Part shown: piece after piece, positions 24,991 to 37,814 of the stretch | Layout of the letters: every line of letters starts with the position of its first letter | How positions within the stretch are numbered: the first letter of the stretch is position 1 | Source of the DNA: Rhizophagus clarus | Lineage: Eukaryota; Glomeromycota; Glomeromycetes; Glomerales; Glomeraceae | Length of the DNA stretch: 64,000 nucleotides | NCBI GenBank assembly: GCA_015698045.1 | Contig: BLAL01000302.1 | Coordinates: 372,001-436,000 of the forward strand | Direction: 5' to 3' | Translations under genes and position numbers: made by a program | The notes under the pieces: model-generated | The model's database searches: none | Seen by the model: only the letters and a program-made list of their open reading frames with translations | Told to the model about the DNA's origin: nothing

Positions 24991-26442
24991 ATTTCTTTTA
25001 AAAATAAATGATTTTTTTTTCTTTTTTTGTGGAAGTTAAAAAAAAATTTTTTTTTTTTTTTATGTGATAATAAAAAATTACTATATATATATTAAGGAAT
25101 TTACGTTTTACGAATTTCAATCTTTTTCCCTTGATTATCAGATATTCAAAATCTGATACTGTATTATCAGATTATTCGAGATATTCAGATCAAATCATCA
25201 AATTCAATTTGTATCAATATATTGTATAAAATAAAATAAATATGTATGATAAGTTATTTGGCAAACAAAATTTAAAATTTACGGCTAGGGCCTAGTGGGA
25301 ATGTTGAATTCCCGGATCTGCAGTCTGTTTAATTTATCAAGAGATTTTTTTTTTTTTTTTTTTTTTTTTGTGCACCAAAAAATCGATGATGCAAGAAACT
25401 CGTGAAATGTTATACATCATATAAGATAGTAGTATTTAAGGAGGTTAACGTTTAGATGAGTAAAGATTGGTTCGCAGCTTTCATAGACCAAATAATAACA
25501 CTGATCTAATAGGATTTCATTTAATAATTATTTCGTTATTAAAAATAGAAAATCATTCTGGAGAAGAAAGTCCGAAGAGTTATTGGTAATTAAATAGAAA
25601 GAAATATCACAATCAAAGATTGACATCAAATATATTTATTGTACTGTACATCCATCATAGTTGTGCAGGGTCTTTTAATTTGATAGCTTGTCAACTTGCA
25701 AGAATTAATAAAATTTACATATTTATATTTCTAATTGTGATATTTTATTTAGTTTATTAAAATATATATACTGTATATATATATATTTTTTTAAGGGAAT
25801 TATTATATACTTATATGATACAAATAATATGAATCTAAATGTATATCGATTGATTACCTAAATGCTAAAAAGCTGACATATCATATAACAAAGTCAATAC
25901 ATAGTGCAATGTATGTGTGTATATTATTCTTTTTCCAAATTTACATTTTTTATTTTGTTTTTCGTTTTTTTTCACTATTATTATACATTACCATATATAG
26001 TGCAATGTACATATTTGGTAGTACAAATATTTGAAGGAAGGTTTGTTTTTTTTTTTGGAAAAAAAAAAATTAATCTTCCTGAAAAAAAAAAAAAAAAAAA
26101 ATAATAAAAATAATACCGTAATAATTTTATCGCGATTTTTTTTTTCAAATTATCCGAATAAAACATTGATCTAATTTTTTCTGTTACAATCGAAGAGAAA
26201 AAAAAAACGAAAACCTTTCTCGTACACAATATTACATTTAATGCATTTACTGTCAATCCATTGTTATCTTGGTTTGTTTTAACAAAGGATCATATATAAC
26301 ATTTTATATTTTCCCGAAAATCTTTAAATAATTGTCCGACCCAAAAAAAAAATTAAAAAAATTTGGGTTATAATAAATACGAAATGAAATTTTTTGATAT
26401 ATAATAATCGTTTTTAGTTAATGGAAACTTGATGAAAGAAAA
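24991..26442. other. Intergenic region, carrier promoter side to F-box gene 3' side
   Basis: No gene is seen. A T run of about 25 lies at 25345-25369, and a short palindrome CTAGGGCCTAG at 25285-25295. A 16-bp string ATAGTGCAATGTA occurs twice, near 25900 and 25998. The stretch 26040-26105 is a mixed T and A run whose apparent open frames on both strands are low complexity. Confidence 0.6.
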
Positions 26443-28165
26443 TCATGGTCCCAATACTAAAAGGGGTTTTTTTCTTCCATCAAGATTATGAACTCGAACA
26501 AAATCATCTTTCAAATATTCACTGCGCCCAAAAAAGAATTCTTGTAATTTAGAACAACCACAACAAATCATCAATACATCATCCGGTGTTAAATTAGGAT
26601 TAACCCGAATTCGTAATTTTTCGAGATTTTTTAGACACGTTATTTTTGGAGCAATAATCTAAATGATGAAGGTAAATATTAATAAAAATTTTTTAACTTA
26701 ATTAACATATTTAATTAACATTAATTACCGTATGTGGAATATCTTCAGTACTAGCTAAATAAAATTCTTTTAATTGTAAACATACTGAAACGATTGCATC
26801 TAAATCACGTATTGTAAAATCCGTAGAAGGAAATAAACTTAATTTTTTTAAATTTCTACAATATCTCCCTATACCAGAAATTACTACATCTTCAGTTATT
26901 CGATCACAATTTGAAATTTGTAAAGAAGTAAGTGTACCGGAAATGCTCCTAAGTAGAGCAATTACAGGTTCATCAGTGATATCAGGCATAGCGAATAAAC
27001 AAAGTTCACTAATGGGAGGACGACTCTTTTCAAGAACCCAAAAAGATGAATCAGTAAAATTACAATTATAAAGATGAAGATAAGTTAAATTATTAGCACT
27101 TCTAATACTCAACATGCTTAAAGTAACATCAGTGACAAAAGGAGTTGAATACTGAAAAGTCACTTTATTAAGCATTTTCAACCTTTCAGCCATCATTAAG
27201 AATCCATCATTTGAAACATTTTCCGCTTTATGTAAAGTAAATTGAAAAGATTCTATACGTAAACAATGATTAGCTATAGCTTTTAAAGTTTCATTTGTAA
27301 TCCCTTCATATGGTTCCAAACTTAAATGACGTATATTAGGACATCTAATAGCCACTTGTTTCATAGATAAATCAGTTATATTTCTTAAATTTTGTAATAT
27401 TAAAGAATCTAAATTTAAATTTAAATTAAAAGCCATAGTGATTATAGCATTATCATCAAGAGTACCACAATCCCAAATATGTAAATTTTTCAAACGTGAA
27501 CAATGTTGAGTTATAAGCATAAAAGTATCATTCTCAATAGTATTTCCAATAAAAATTTCAAGGGTAACAAGATGTTCGGCAGAAATTGCAAGTTGAAGAA
27601 AAGAATCATTTTTAATATTTATACAATCACCAATAGCAAGATGTTCTAAACGATGACATCTACTAATAACTTGCGTTAAAGAATGATCAGTTATATTTGG
27701 TAAATTCAATAATTTAAGAGATTTCAAATCTGAACATTGTCCTGATATTCTACTTAGTATATCATCCCTAAGTTCTCTAACATGAGAAAAATCGAGATTT
27801 CTTAATACTCCGCAAGATTCAGATATAAGATTCAATTCAGCAGGATGACAAGAAAGTCGTGATAAATCAAGACTTTGAATGAAACAACCATAAGCATAAG
27901 AAGTAGCATGTTGTCTCGTTCTAACCAAAGTTCTAATAAATTTATCAAAAGTTGAAGCGCGTTTCATAAGAGGTTTTTTCCATAAGATTGGTGTGGTACA
28001 AGAGTTCCATAGGCGAGATACCAAACAACAAGTGGCCAAGTCAGACTGAATCTCTAAATGAAATATTATTTCACATATAATATAAGCATGGTTTGATAAC
28101 GGTGTTTCATAAGTTATTTCATAGTATTCGGTCGTTCGCAAAACATTATATTGTGATATTGCCAT
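26443..28165 (-). CDS. F-box / leucine-rich-repeat protein
   Basis: Two exons, 28165-26729 and 26658-26443, joined phase 0 by a GTAATT donor and TTTAG acceptor; about 550 residues. An F-box-like segment lies near residues 23-68 (HAYIICEIIFHLEIQSDLATCCLVSRLWN). It is followed by AMN1/Fbxl-type cysteine-containing LRRs to the C-terminus, with repeated patterns such as CSDLKSLKLLNLPNITDHSL and CSRLKNLHIWDCGTLDDNAI. By family knowledge it would bind Skp1 through the F-box and present a substrate to an SCF ubiquitin ligase; the target is unknown. Such genes are numerous in Glomeromycotina, and many are paralogues without clear orthologues, so no symbol is given. An upstream intron in the 5' UTR is possible because the leader is long and A-rich. 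Confidence 0.85.
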
Positions 28166-30300
28166 ACGTGTGGATTAACAGGTTTTTTTGTAAATAGTTT
28201 ACAGTGTCCCCTAAGACAATAAATATAAACAAATAATAAAAAAGACCTATTAAATAAAGATAAAAGAAAAAAGAAAAAAGAACGAAAATACAATAAGTAA
28301 GGAACGAATAAATAAGAAAATATTAATGACTTAGAAAAAACAAAAAGAATTACGCGTAGGAAGTGGGTAAAGAATAATATTTGGAAAAAAAAAAATCTGT
28401 AATGAAATATATGAAAGAAGAAAAAGAAAAATATAATTAATATCACAATATACAAAAGGAATCAAAAAAAGAGAGAATGAGAAAACAAATTCAATGGATT
28501 CTTTTTACTAAATCAGATAGATAAAAGTATTTTCTGAGTAATAATCAATGAATTTAATAAATTATCAATTTATAAATATTTATTGAGAAAAAAAAAAAAG
28601 GAACCCAGGAAATGTTTTTTTTTGGTTGTTACACGAATCTCTATTTAGTCAGGTACACAATTATATAATAATATATGTACATCTTAATATAACTCTATTA
28701 TTTTATACCCACATATCTTTCTTTTGATCGTTGCAGAACTCTGCTTTGACTGCTGCAATAAAAAAAAAAATTTTTTTTCTTAATAAAAAAAAAAAAAAAA
28801 AAATTTGTACAACGATGGATGGATATAAAAGGTGATATATAGAAGATAAGTGATATTTCAGCCCAATCGACTAATCAAGAGAAAAACTAGAAATTGGACA
28901 AGAAAACGAAAAAATTCAATCCGAAATGATAACATACCACTTGATTGAAATTTAAACCGGATTTGGATATGTTTATTTCAAATTTTTTTTTTTTCTTGCA
29001 GGTTTGATTTAATTTAATTTAACTTGATATGTTTTTGTGGGGATAATAAAAAAATAAAATAAAATAAAAAAAAAAAAAGAAAAAAGAAAAAATTTAAAAT
29101 TCTTTTTATTTATCAACTTTTTTATAAAATATAAAGAAAAAAAAACTCCTTAAAATGGGTATTTGAAATAAAATGGAACCATAACAAAATAAAAAATGCA
29201 GAACTAGAACACCAGTAGTAAAGTGTTTGAACCCTTCACTGAGATACTGTAAATATGCTTGTGATCGCAATTTAAATAGATATGCATTGTACATCCATAT
29301 ACTTCATGTTTTCGGAGCTGAGATTACAGTACGTCGATATAATATATGTCATTAAAATGGTCCCGATATAATCAAACGTAATCGGCGACACAATGTACAA
29401 GAGTATCACGATATTGAGCGATAACGGCAAAAAAAAAAAAAATTTATCTATGCTTGAAAAAAAAAAAAAAATTGCTCACTTATTTCCGTTAGAATACGCC
29501 GCTTTATTCAACTGTTATGCACAGAACATTTTTTTTTTTTATAGTTGACTTTTCCGTATTTGTTTATTGGCTATTGATAGAAGATGCATTGTTCTTATTA
29601 AGCTACTTTTTTTTTGTTCAACGTCACCGAAAGGTAAGCACATTCACTCATTATAGTTATATTTGAGAATTGACGTTTATGATACAAACATGCGAACATA
29701 TAGATTGACATGAGATATTTATAGTTTTAATATAAATTGTCGGACTTTGAGACCAAATTTATTTTTTACAAAAGAAAAATAAATTTGGGCGTTGTAACAA
29801 AAATTTATCACATGACTAGGTTTCACCGGATTAAATTCGGTGAACTCCCAGAAAATCCCAAATTTGCCATTTTGTTTACTGTTTGGATTATTAAAGTTAA
29901 GTTTATCATAATAAACTCCCTGATTAACTTTTCAAGCCTACTTCCTGATATGTATAAAATTTTAAAGTTATTTTTAATTGGTTTATTAAAAAGATACTTC
30001 AATTTATCCTGTGTCACTATCGAATAATATAAATAATAATTTAATTAGTACATAAATAAAGAAAAATTCTTTTTTTTTTTAAAAAAAAAAAAAAAAGAGA
30101 ATTTTTTGAAACATAACTCCTCAAATTCTTACGCCTTGAAGTTCTTTAGATCGATCTTTTTTATAATCTATTCCAATCACAAAGGTTCTTCTTTAATAAT
30201 TCAAATTTTTTCCAAAACATCATTCTAAAGAGAAAAGGCCAAAGCGCGAAATTCCATTTCGTCGATCATCTGATTCGTTATTTTATTTATAGTTGTCTAG
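28166..30300. other. F-box gene upstream region, no other gene seen
   Basis: A-rich leader and several long A/T runs (28570, 28770-28802, 29060-29095, 29430-29470). A frame at 29737-30027 (96 codons) is open but has no recognisable domain or neighbours to support it, and is partly open on the other strand too. This stretch marks the change from gene-bearing DNA to the AT-only compartment. Confidence 0.5.
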
Positions 30301-32368
30301 TTTCTGTTCCTAAGAATACTCAGAATTTTATTTTTTAATTAGGAAACTTTGTTCCGAAGTAATTATTAATAGATTCATTATTCTTTATACTGATTTTCAA
30401 ATTATAAAAAGTAATCGAATCAAAAGTAGATTAGTGTAAAGGCTTTTGAATTCTGAATAAAGTATAATTTGATTCATTTTACAAATATTATATAAGCATC
30501 AATCATGAATCATCTAACCTAAATTAGAATTTTATTCTAATTTACTATGTTCGTTTACGCAGTTTCGGATTTGGTTTTCCGCAAAACGCGTAATCCTAAA
30601 GCGCGCGGGTCAAATTACGGAACAAATTAAAACAAACTAAACTGTAAATAATTTAAAAAGTTTAAAAACCTTTTTGATAAGGTTAGTACCTCATAATTAC
30701 TAGAAATAAGAATTTAAAATTATTGAACACCGAAGATATTTTAAGTTACAAAAAAAAGGGTGCTTTATTTTGAGTGACTAACACGGGTATGTTTTGAATA
30801 TACATAATTCTTATTTTTTAATTACAGTTTTTTAAGCATTATAGAAATCTATTTTTGTAATTTAATTTGAAATACATAAATACGTTAAATTTAACGCCCT
30901 GTGTTTTATTTCGACCAAAGATAACTGTTATATGAATGTGATTATTTAAATTGTATATTTGTTTAGGTACTATTCAAATTCAATTCATTTCAAAATTGCG
31001 GATAAAAAGCAATAAAAGAGTTACAAGAAAAAAAAACATCTTTAAAATCAACTGAAATATTAAATTATAAATATTTTAAATTATTTCATTCTTGTCTTTT
31101 ATTAAAATTTACTAAAAAAAAAAAATATAAACTTATATTTAAAATAATAATTATAAAAAAAATTATTTTAAATAAATTTTCTTAGTTATTTTTGCAAAAT
31201 AATTTATTTATCTATTGTATAAAATCTTATATTACTATATTACTATCATTTAGCTTTTTATTAATTTATATTATAGATTACATTTTGAATATTATTTTAA
31301 TGAGCAGTAAAATACAGTTTATAATTATATTTGCTTATAAAAATAACCTTTAATATTGATAAAAAAAAAATATATAAGCAATAATTTATTTATATTTATA
31401 CTATACCTTTTTTTTTTTTTTTGAAACTTTAATTTTTTATATTAAAAAATTCTATTTATTCATATTATTTATTATATTTTATAATTTTTTACAATTTAAC
31501 TAAAATATAAAAAATATTATTATTATTATTATTTTTTTTAAAAATATTGAATTATATAATACTTTATTAGAATAAATTTGGATTATATAATAATCATAAC
31601 TATTTTATAAGTACTACCTACTTCTAACCAGAAGATCAATCTGATTAAACATTAAAATATTATATATAATATAATCTTATTTTTAAGTTTCTTTAAAAGT
31701 ATCCATTCTTTATATATGTATTTGTAAATAAATTTTTTTATAATATTCCATATTTTTGATATTGCTTATTGCTTTATATAATTAATACAATTTTGTTTAT
31801 AAAAATAATAGTGTTAAAATAAAAATACATAAATCATTATAAATTTCTATTCTTTTGTCTTTATCATCAAATTCTGTTTTTTTTAGTTTCTTTTATTGTG
31901 ATTTCTTTTCTATATTGTTTTAAATATTTCATTTTTTTGTTATATTATAGTAGTTTTTATTGTTTTGGTATTAACTTTATTTATTAAATTTATGATTTAA
32001 ATTCTTTTAGAAATGATCTTTTTAAAATAGTTTTATCTATACACTTGTAACTGTTTTAATATAATAATTTGTTTATATTTTGATTTCTATATTAGTTTCT
32101 TGAATGTTAAATAAACAAAGCAAATTAAAACATTGGCTATAATAATTTGAGTTTTTAATAAAAATAATTTAAGATCTTTTATGAGTTTTAATATAAAATT
32201 CAATTTAATTTTTATTTTTAATACTATTTATTTAAAATATTAAAGTTTTTAAATCTAGTTGAAGATCTTATAATATTTATTAATATTATTCTTATATTTT
32301 GTTCTTCTTAAAACTTGACTTAATTATGTTTTATAAGAATTATTAGAGATTTCTTTAAAGTAATTTTT

Positions 32369-32470
32369 TAATATTTATTATCAGATTTAATATTTATTAT
32401 CAGATTTAATATTTATTATCAGATTTAATATTTATTATCAGATTTAATATTTATTATCAGATTTAATATT
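32369..32470. repeat. 19-bp minisatellite, five copies
   Basis: The unit TAATATTTATTATCAGATT is repeated five times with exact 19-bp spacing (CAG at 32382, 32401, 32420, 32439, 32458), followed by a partial copy. The copies are essentially identical, so the array is recent or homogenised. Confidence 0.95.
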
Positions 32471-35400
32471 CTAAACAAGTTAAATTAATTCAAATCAATT
32501 TGCAAGTTAAGTTGATTTAAATTAAATTTAATTCTAAAATTTTTTTATTACATAACAATAATTCAAATTATGAATTAATCCTAATTCGAATTAATTTTAA
32601 GTTTATATTAATAATATTAATACTTAATTCAATTTAAATTAAATTTTTTTTTTTTAGTATTAATTTAAATTAATTTTGATTGAATATATATTATTAAATA
32701 TAAATAATTTTTATAATATTTTATTAATAGACATTTGTTTTTTATTTAATTCATAAATAAAAAAATGTTTTGCAATATTTTTAGCAAAAATTTATTTTAA
32801 TTTATTATAAAGTTGCTATAAAGCTTTTATAATAATTTTATAATAGTTTAAAAAGCTTTTTTATAATAAAAATTTATATACTTATCTATTATATAACCAT
32901 TTTATAATAATTTTATCAGTAATTTGTTATACATATTAGTATTTTACAATTATTATATTAAATTACTTTTATTATTATTGTATTATTAAAATATTATAGT
33001 TTTATTATATATATTTTTTTTTTATTTTTAAAATATTGTATACTGTTTAAACTTTATTATATTAATAATGGGATGCTAAGTTACCATCATAAAAAAACTA
33101 AAAATTAAACTCCCAATCTGAGAACTAATTTAAACATCTATCTAACCTATTAACATATAAATAAAATATATAAATAAAAGGAGAAAAAGTACAAAAAAGA
33201 AAATATATTATCTTATCTAAAAAAGCGAAAATAAAGTTTTATTAATTAAACTAAAATTAATCCTAAAATTGCCTCCTAATAAAATCTATCAAAACTGTTT
33301 TAATTTCTATAATTTCTGTATGCAACTATTTTTTCAACAACTTTTTAGAAGAAAAAGTATTTATCGTTATTTCAGAATTTTTGGTATAAATTTAATTTTC
33401 TTCTCAATCTTATGTTCAAATAAATTTTTACCAGAATCCTTCAGCAGATTCTTTATAAGAATATGATTGAAATCTATAACTAAATTTTTAATTTTAATTC
33501 CTTAAGATTTTAAGTAAAATAAAGCTGAACTTGAATCTTTATTATTAAGTTTACCTTTTTCTTTAGATCCCAATAGGATTCCAAACTATATATAGATAGA
33601 TTAGGAATTAACTTTGCTTAATGATCATATAAAATTTTTAAAAAATTGCTTATTTTAAGAGTATTTTTACAAATTTTTTATTCTATATACTTTTATTTTT
33701 AAAAATTTTACTAATTAAATTTTAATGAAATTTATATCATTGAATTTGTCTTAATAAAAAAAATCTAATAGTATGAATTTTATTTTAATAACATTAATAT
33801 TAACTAAGATATCCTAAGTTAAAATATTTACTATATATTATATTTGATCTAAATAAAAAATGTTTAAGATTCTATTATAATTTCTGATTATTCTATTAAT
33901 AAGATATAAAAAATAAAATGGTATAATAATACTAACTAAGTTTTCTTTACTTCAAAATAATTTCTTACAAATGACAGATTGTAAATTTTTTTAGATTTTA
34001 AAGTAAACAATTATTTTGCATTTACCTTTCAAATTCTTAACTTCTTTAAAAATCTTAATATATAAAAAATTAATAAATTTTGTGAAGTTATTCATAATTG
34101 AGAGCATTTCAGCTATTGTAAAAACTGGTGGATTATGAATAACTACTTAAAATCTTTTTTTTTTTTATATTTTTAAAGACTTCAAAATGCTAAAAACTAT
34201 CTAACTACAGTAGAATTAAAAGAAACTATTTAAAGTCAATCTATTTTTCAAATTGAAAAAGTATATATTATCTTTAATTTATATCTAATAGTTTTATACT
34301 TCTTTTATTTATTAATTATAACTGAAATAAAGTTTTTCTAGTATACCTTAAGATAATTTAATAAAGTAAAATTATTTTACTTGACTAGTATATCATATAT
34401 CAATATATCATAAATATATTGATTCAAGCTTAAATTAGAACAATATTTTATAATAATTTGAATTGCATCATCATCTTTAACTATAAGTTTAACTTTTTTG
34501 TCTTTTTATTTATTAAATTTAAAAGGTACAGTTATTAATTTTAAAAAGAAGTTGAAACAGACAGAAAAAAAACTTGTAACTAAAATATCACTAGTTCAGA
34601 TACTTAGATCATAGTTCTTATCAGAGTATTTATTTTTTTCACAACTTTAGCCTTTTATTTATTTTGCTTTTATAAAAATCTATTTTCATTCCTATTAATA
34701 TTTGCTAATAAAGTTTTGAATTTTGATTGATATTTATTATTTTTAGAAATTTTCAAATTTATAAAATATATAATTTTATTATATTAATAAAATACATTAT
34801 AAATATATTAATTATATTAAATAAATTTATTGAATTTATTACTATTTAAAAATTTGTTATCTAAAACTATTATTATTAAATTCTATTAAAAAAATCATTT
34901 AATTTTGCAAAAAATAAAATAAAAATACTTCTTTAAAAAGTTTTACAAAATAAAATAAAAATATTAAATTTGTAAAAAAATACTTAAAAAAAAAATAATA
35001 AATCTGAAAATTTATGTTTTTTCTTAAATTCTTAAATTATTTATTATAAAATCAAGTATAAAATCTATAAAAAAAAATAAAAAATATATTAATTAACATT
35101 TTTTTTTTAGAAAAAATTAAAAGAAGTTTTAAAATTACAATTTCAAAACTTATGATATTTAACATACTCAAATTATGCATATTAAAATTTTACAAATTAA
35201 CTTATTTTTCCTATTTATATCAAATATTTACTTTTGATTTTAGTTTTATTAATAATAAATTTAAATATAATTTCTTTTATATTATACAGTATATAACGAA
35301 AAAAATCGGAATTAAAAAGTTAGTCATTATACCATGATAATTACACCAATTTGCATGTAAAATAGCTTGTTTGAAAGCTGAAAACTCTAAAATTTTTATA

Positions 35401-35569
35401 AATAACAAATTAATATATATAGAATTTGATTTAAATATTTTTTTATAACTGGTTTATAATATCATTTGGTAGTTTTTACATGACTCAAATTAATAATTTT
35501 CAAGTTATTTTCTATTTTACCACTGTAAATTATTTCAACCTACTAAAATTTTTTTTAACCTATTTCTTT

Positions 35570-36540
35570 ATATTGATCTTAATAATATTTAAGAAACTTT
35601 TAGTCAGGTTTATTTGGATTTATGTTTGTATTCATTTGTAAATTCCACATTGCATTTTTAATTAGAAATTAAACATTTGTAGTTATTTTTTTCAAAAGAT
35701 AATAAGCATCTAAAATCCTAGGAAATATCAAAATATAGCCTTAATATCTAGGTTTATTTTGCACTTTAAATCATAAAAATTGGATTTATTTTGAATGAAC
35801 TAAATGTATTTTTGTAATTCAAATAATTTATTTAGTTTTTACAATTCTTAATTAATTTTTGTAATTAATTTTTTTAAGAAGTAAAGAAGCATTTATTATT
35901 TTATTAATATATCAAAATATAGTCTTCAAATCCAAGTATATTTTATACAATTTATATAATAAAAATTAATTTATTTTGAGTAGTCTGCATTGCATATTCG
36001 TAATTTGAATAATGTTATAATTTTTTCAAATATTACTAGTCAATTTTTTAAAAAGTAAAAGGCATTCATAATCCTAAATCATATTATAGTAAAAATCCAG
36101 AGTTTAAGTCTATTTTGCATTTTTAATAATAGAAATTGGATTTATTTTGAGTGAGCTACATGTATTTTTGTAATTTAAATTATTTTACTATATACTAAAA
36201 CTTGAAATAAAATTCCTATCATAATTTTATTACAAATTTTTTCAGACTGCTGATTTTTTGATATTAACTTTTTTGCATTACTCTTAACAATATTTGAGTG
36301 TTTTTAATTGGATTGAATTCTCCAATATTTTGCAAATGTAATCAGATTTTGCATTATATTTTTTTGCTTAAAAGTAATATTTATAGCTAATTTTCTTAAA
36401 AAGTAATGAAGCATTTATAACAATAAAAAATATCAAAATGTAGCCTTGGTTTGTAGATTTATTTTACGATTTACACGATGTAAATCAGACCTATTTTGAG
36501 TGTGTAACATGTGTTTTTATTAAATCAATTTTTTTCCAGT
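35570..36540. repeat. Diverged tandem repeat, about 170-180 bp unit
   Basis: Blocks with the order [AAAAAGTAATGAAGCATT] - [ATATCAAAATATAGCCTT] - [GGATTTATTTTGAGTGA] - [CATGTATTTTTGTAATT] recur starting near 35690, 35870, 36045 and 36390. The last two are two periods apart, with a partial unit between. Identity is low and only the order of motifs is conserved, so this is an old satellite-like array. Confidence 0.6.
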
Positions 36541-37159
36541 TTTTTTCACTACACACTATATATTAAACCAAAATCTACAAAAATATTAAAAAATATTTTA
36601 TTAAAGATTTAAAGGAAATAGATTTAAAAAAAAAATAATTTTAATTTTCAATTTTCTTTACTTAAATTTTAAATATAAAATCCACTATTTAAAAAAAAAT
36701 AAATAAAAATATTAGAACATGTTTCTAATTAAATGAAAATAAAAAGTTACATAAAATATTATAAAATTTATAGTAAATCTGATATTTTTAATATTCTAGT
36801 TAATATTTTTAAATAAAAAAGTTTTGCAATGAAAGTTTACTATTTTATTTTTCTATTAAAAATAAAAAATGTAAATTAATATAAATATAAAAATTTTGTA
36901 ATATCTTATTATAAAACTTATTATTTTGGCATTTCAATGTTTTAAATTTAAAATCTAAAAAAAAAAAAAAAAATTAAAACATTATATTAAAATAAATAAT
37001 TTAACTGAAAAAAACCTATTTATCAAATCCAAATAATTAATGAATAAATCTGTTTAAAAGGAAATAATGAAATATTATTAGTAAATATTTTGTTAAAAAA
37101 TAATTGAAAAAATAATTCTTTTCTTTATCAAAATCTGTATTCAATATTATACTATATAT

Positions 37160-37352
37160 TATACATGTTACCAAAATTGGCCAAAATTATATTCCGAAAT
37201 TGAAATTCTAATGTTCGAAAATATCTGAAAATATTTTATAATTCTAGTCGGCATTACAAATTTGACCAAATTACTAAAATATTTCCAACCAATTTCGACC
37301 TTTGAACTTTCAATTTCAGAAATAATTTCGGCTAATTTCGGCAATATGTATA
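37160..37352. mobile_element. MITE-like palindromic element, about 190 bp
   Basis: The left end TATACATGTTACCAAAATTG (from 37160) matches the reverse complement of the right end, TATACATATTGCCGAAATTA (ending 37352). The similarity continues inward for about 60 bp through a GAAATTGAAA block on both arms. There is no coding capacity. The terminal string TATACATG is shared with the element at 44.94-45.55 kb. Confidence 0.7.
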
Positions 37353-37814
37353 CTATATATAAAACCTATAAAAAAAAGAAAAATTAGTTAATATTTTATA
37401 ATAAAAAATTACTATTTAAAAATTACCTAAAATTAGTATTATAAATTAAAAAAAAATAAAATAAAATATTAATAAACATTTTGCTTATTAAAAGTAAAAA
37501 AAAAAAAATAAATAATATACTATAAATCTATTTTTAAAGAAACTTAAATGCAAAATGCTATAATATCTGCATGAGTTTTTTTTTATAAAATTTATATAAA
37601 AAATTTGAAATATTACTAATATTTTGTTAAAAAATTTATTTATAAAGAAAATAAAAAATAAAAAAAAATAATAAAAATAAAAAAAAATAAAATAATAAGT
37701 ATAAAAAAAAAAATTAATAGATATAAAAATTATTCAAATAAATTCAAATATTTGAATAAGCTTGGCAATTATTTCTAATAAAAAGTATTATATTTAAAAA
37801 CTTTTTAAAATATA
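37353..37814. other. AT-rich spacer before the 4.3-kb element
   Basis: No gene. The last 55 bp (about 37760-37814, with AATAAAAAGTATTATA) are matched in inverse orientation at about 42330-42355, on the other side of the large element. Confidence 0.5.

Larger units (their letters stand above)
30301..37159. other. AT-rich repeat compartment, left part
   Basis: Nearly pure A/T DNA with no intact gene. It holds a 19-bp minisatellite (32369-32470) and a diverged tandem repeat of about 170-180 bp (35.57-36.54 kb). A short minus-strand frame near 34,120-33,980 (NPPVFTIAEMLSIMNNFTKF) is open for about 45 codons and may be a remnant of a mobile-element protein, but I cannot name it. A small GC-richer island lies at 30570-30630. 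Base composition suggests old, mutated transposon sequence. Confidence 0.6.

Noticed and set aside
29737..30027. 96-codon open frame
   Set aside because: No recognisable domain, also open on the opposite strand for much of its length, and no splice partners.
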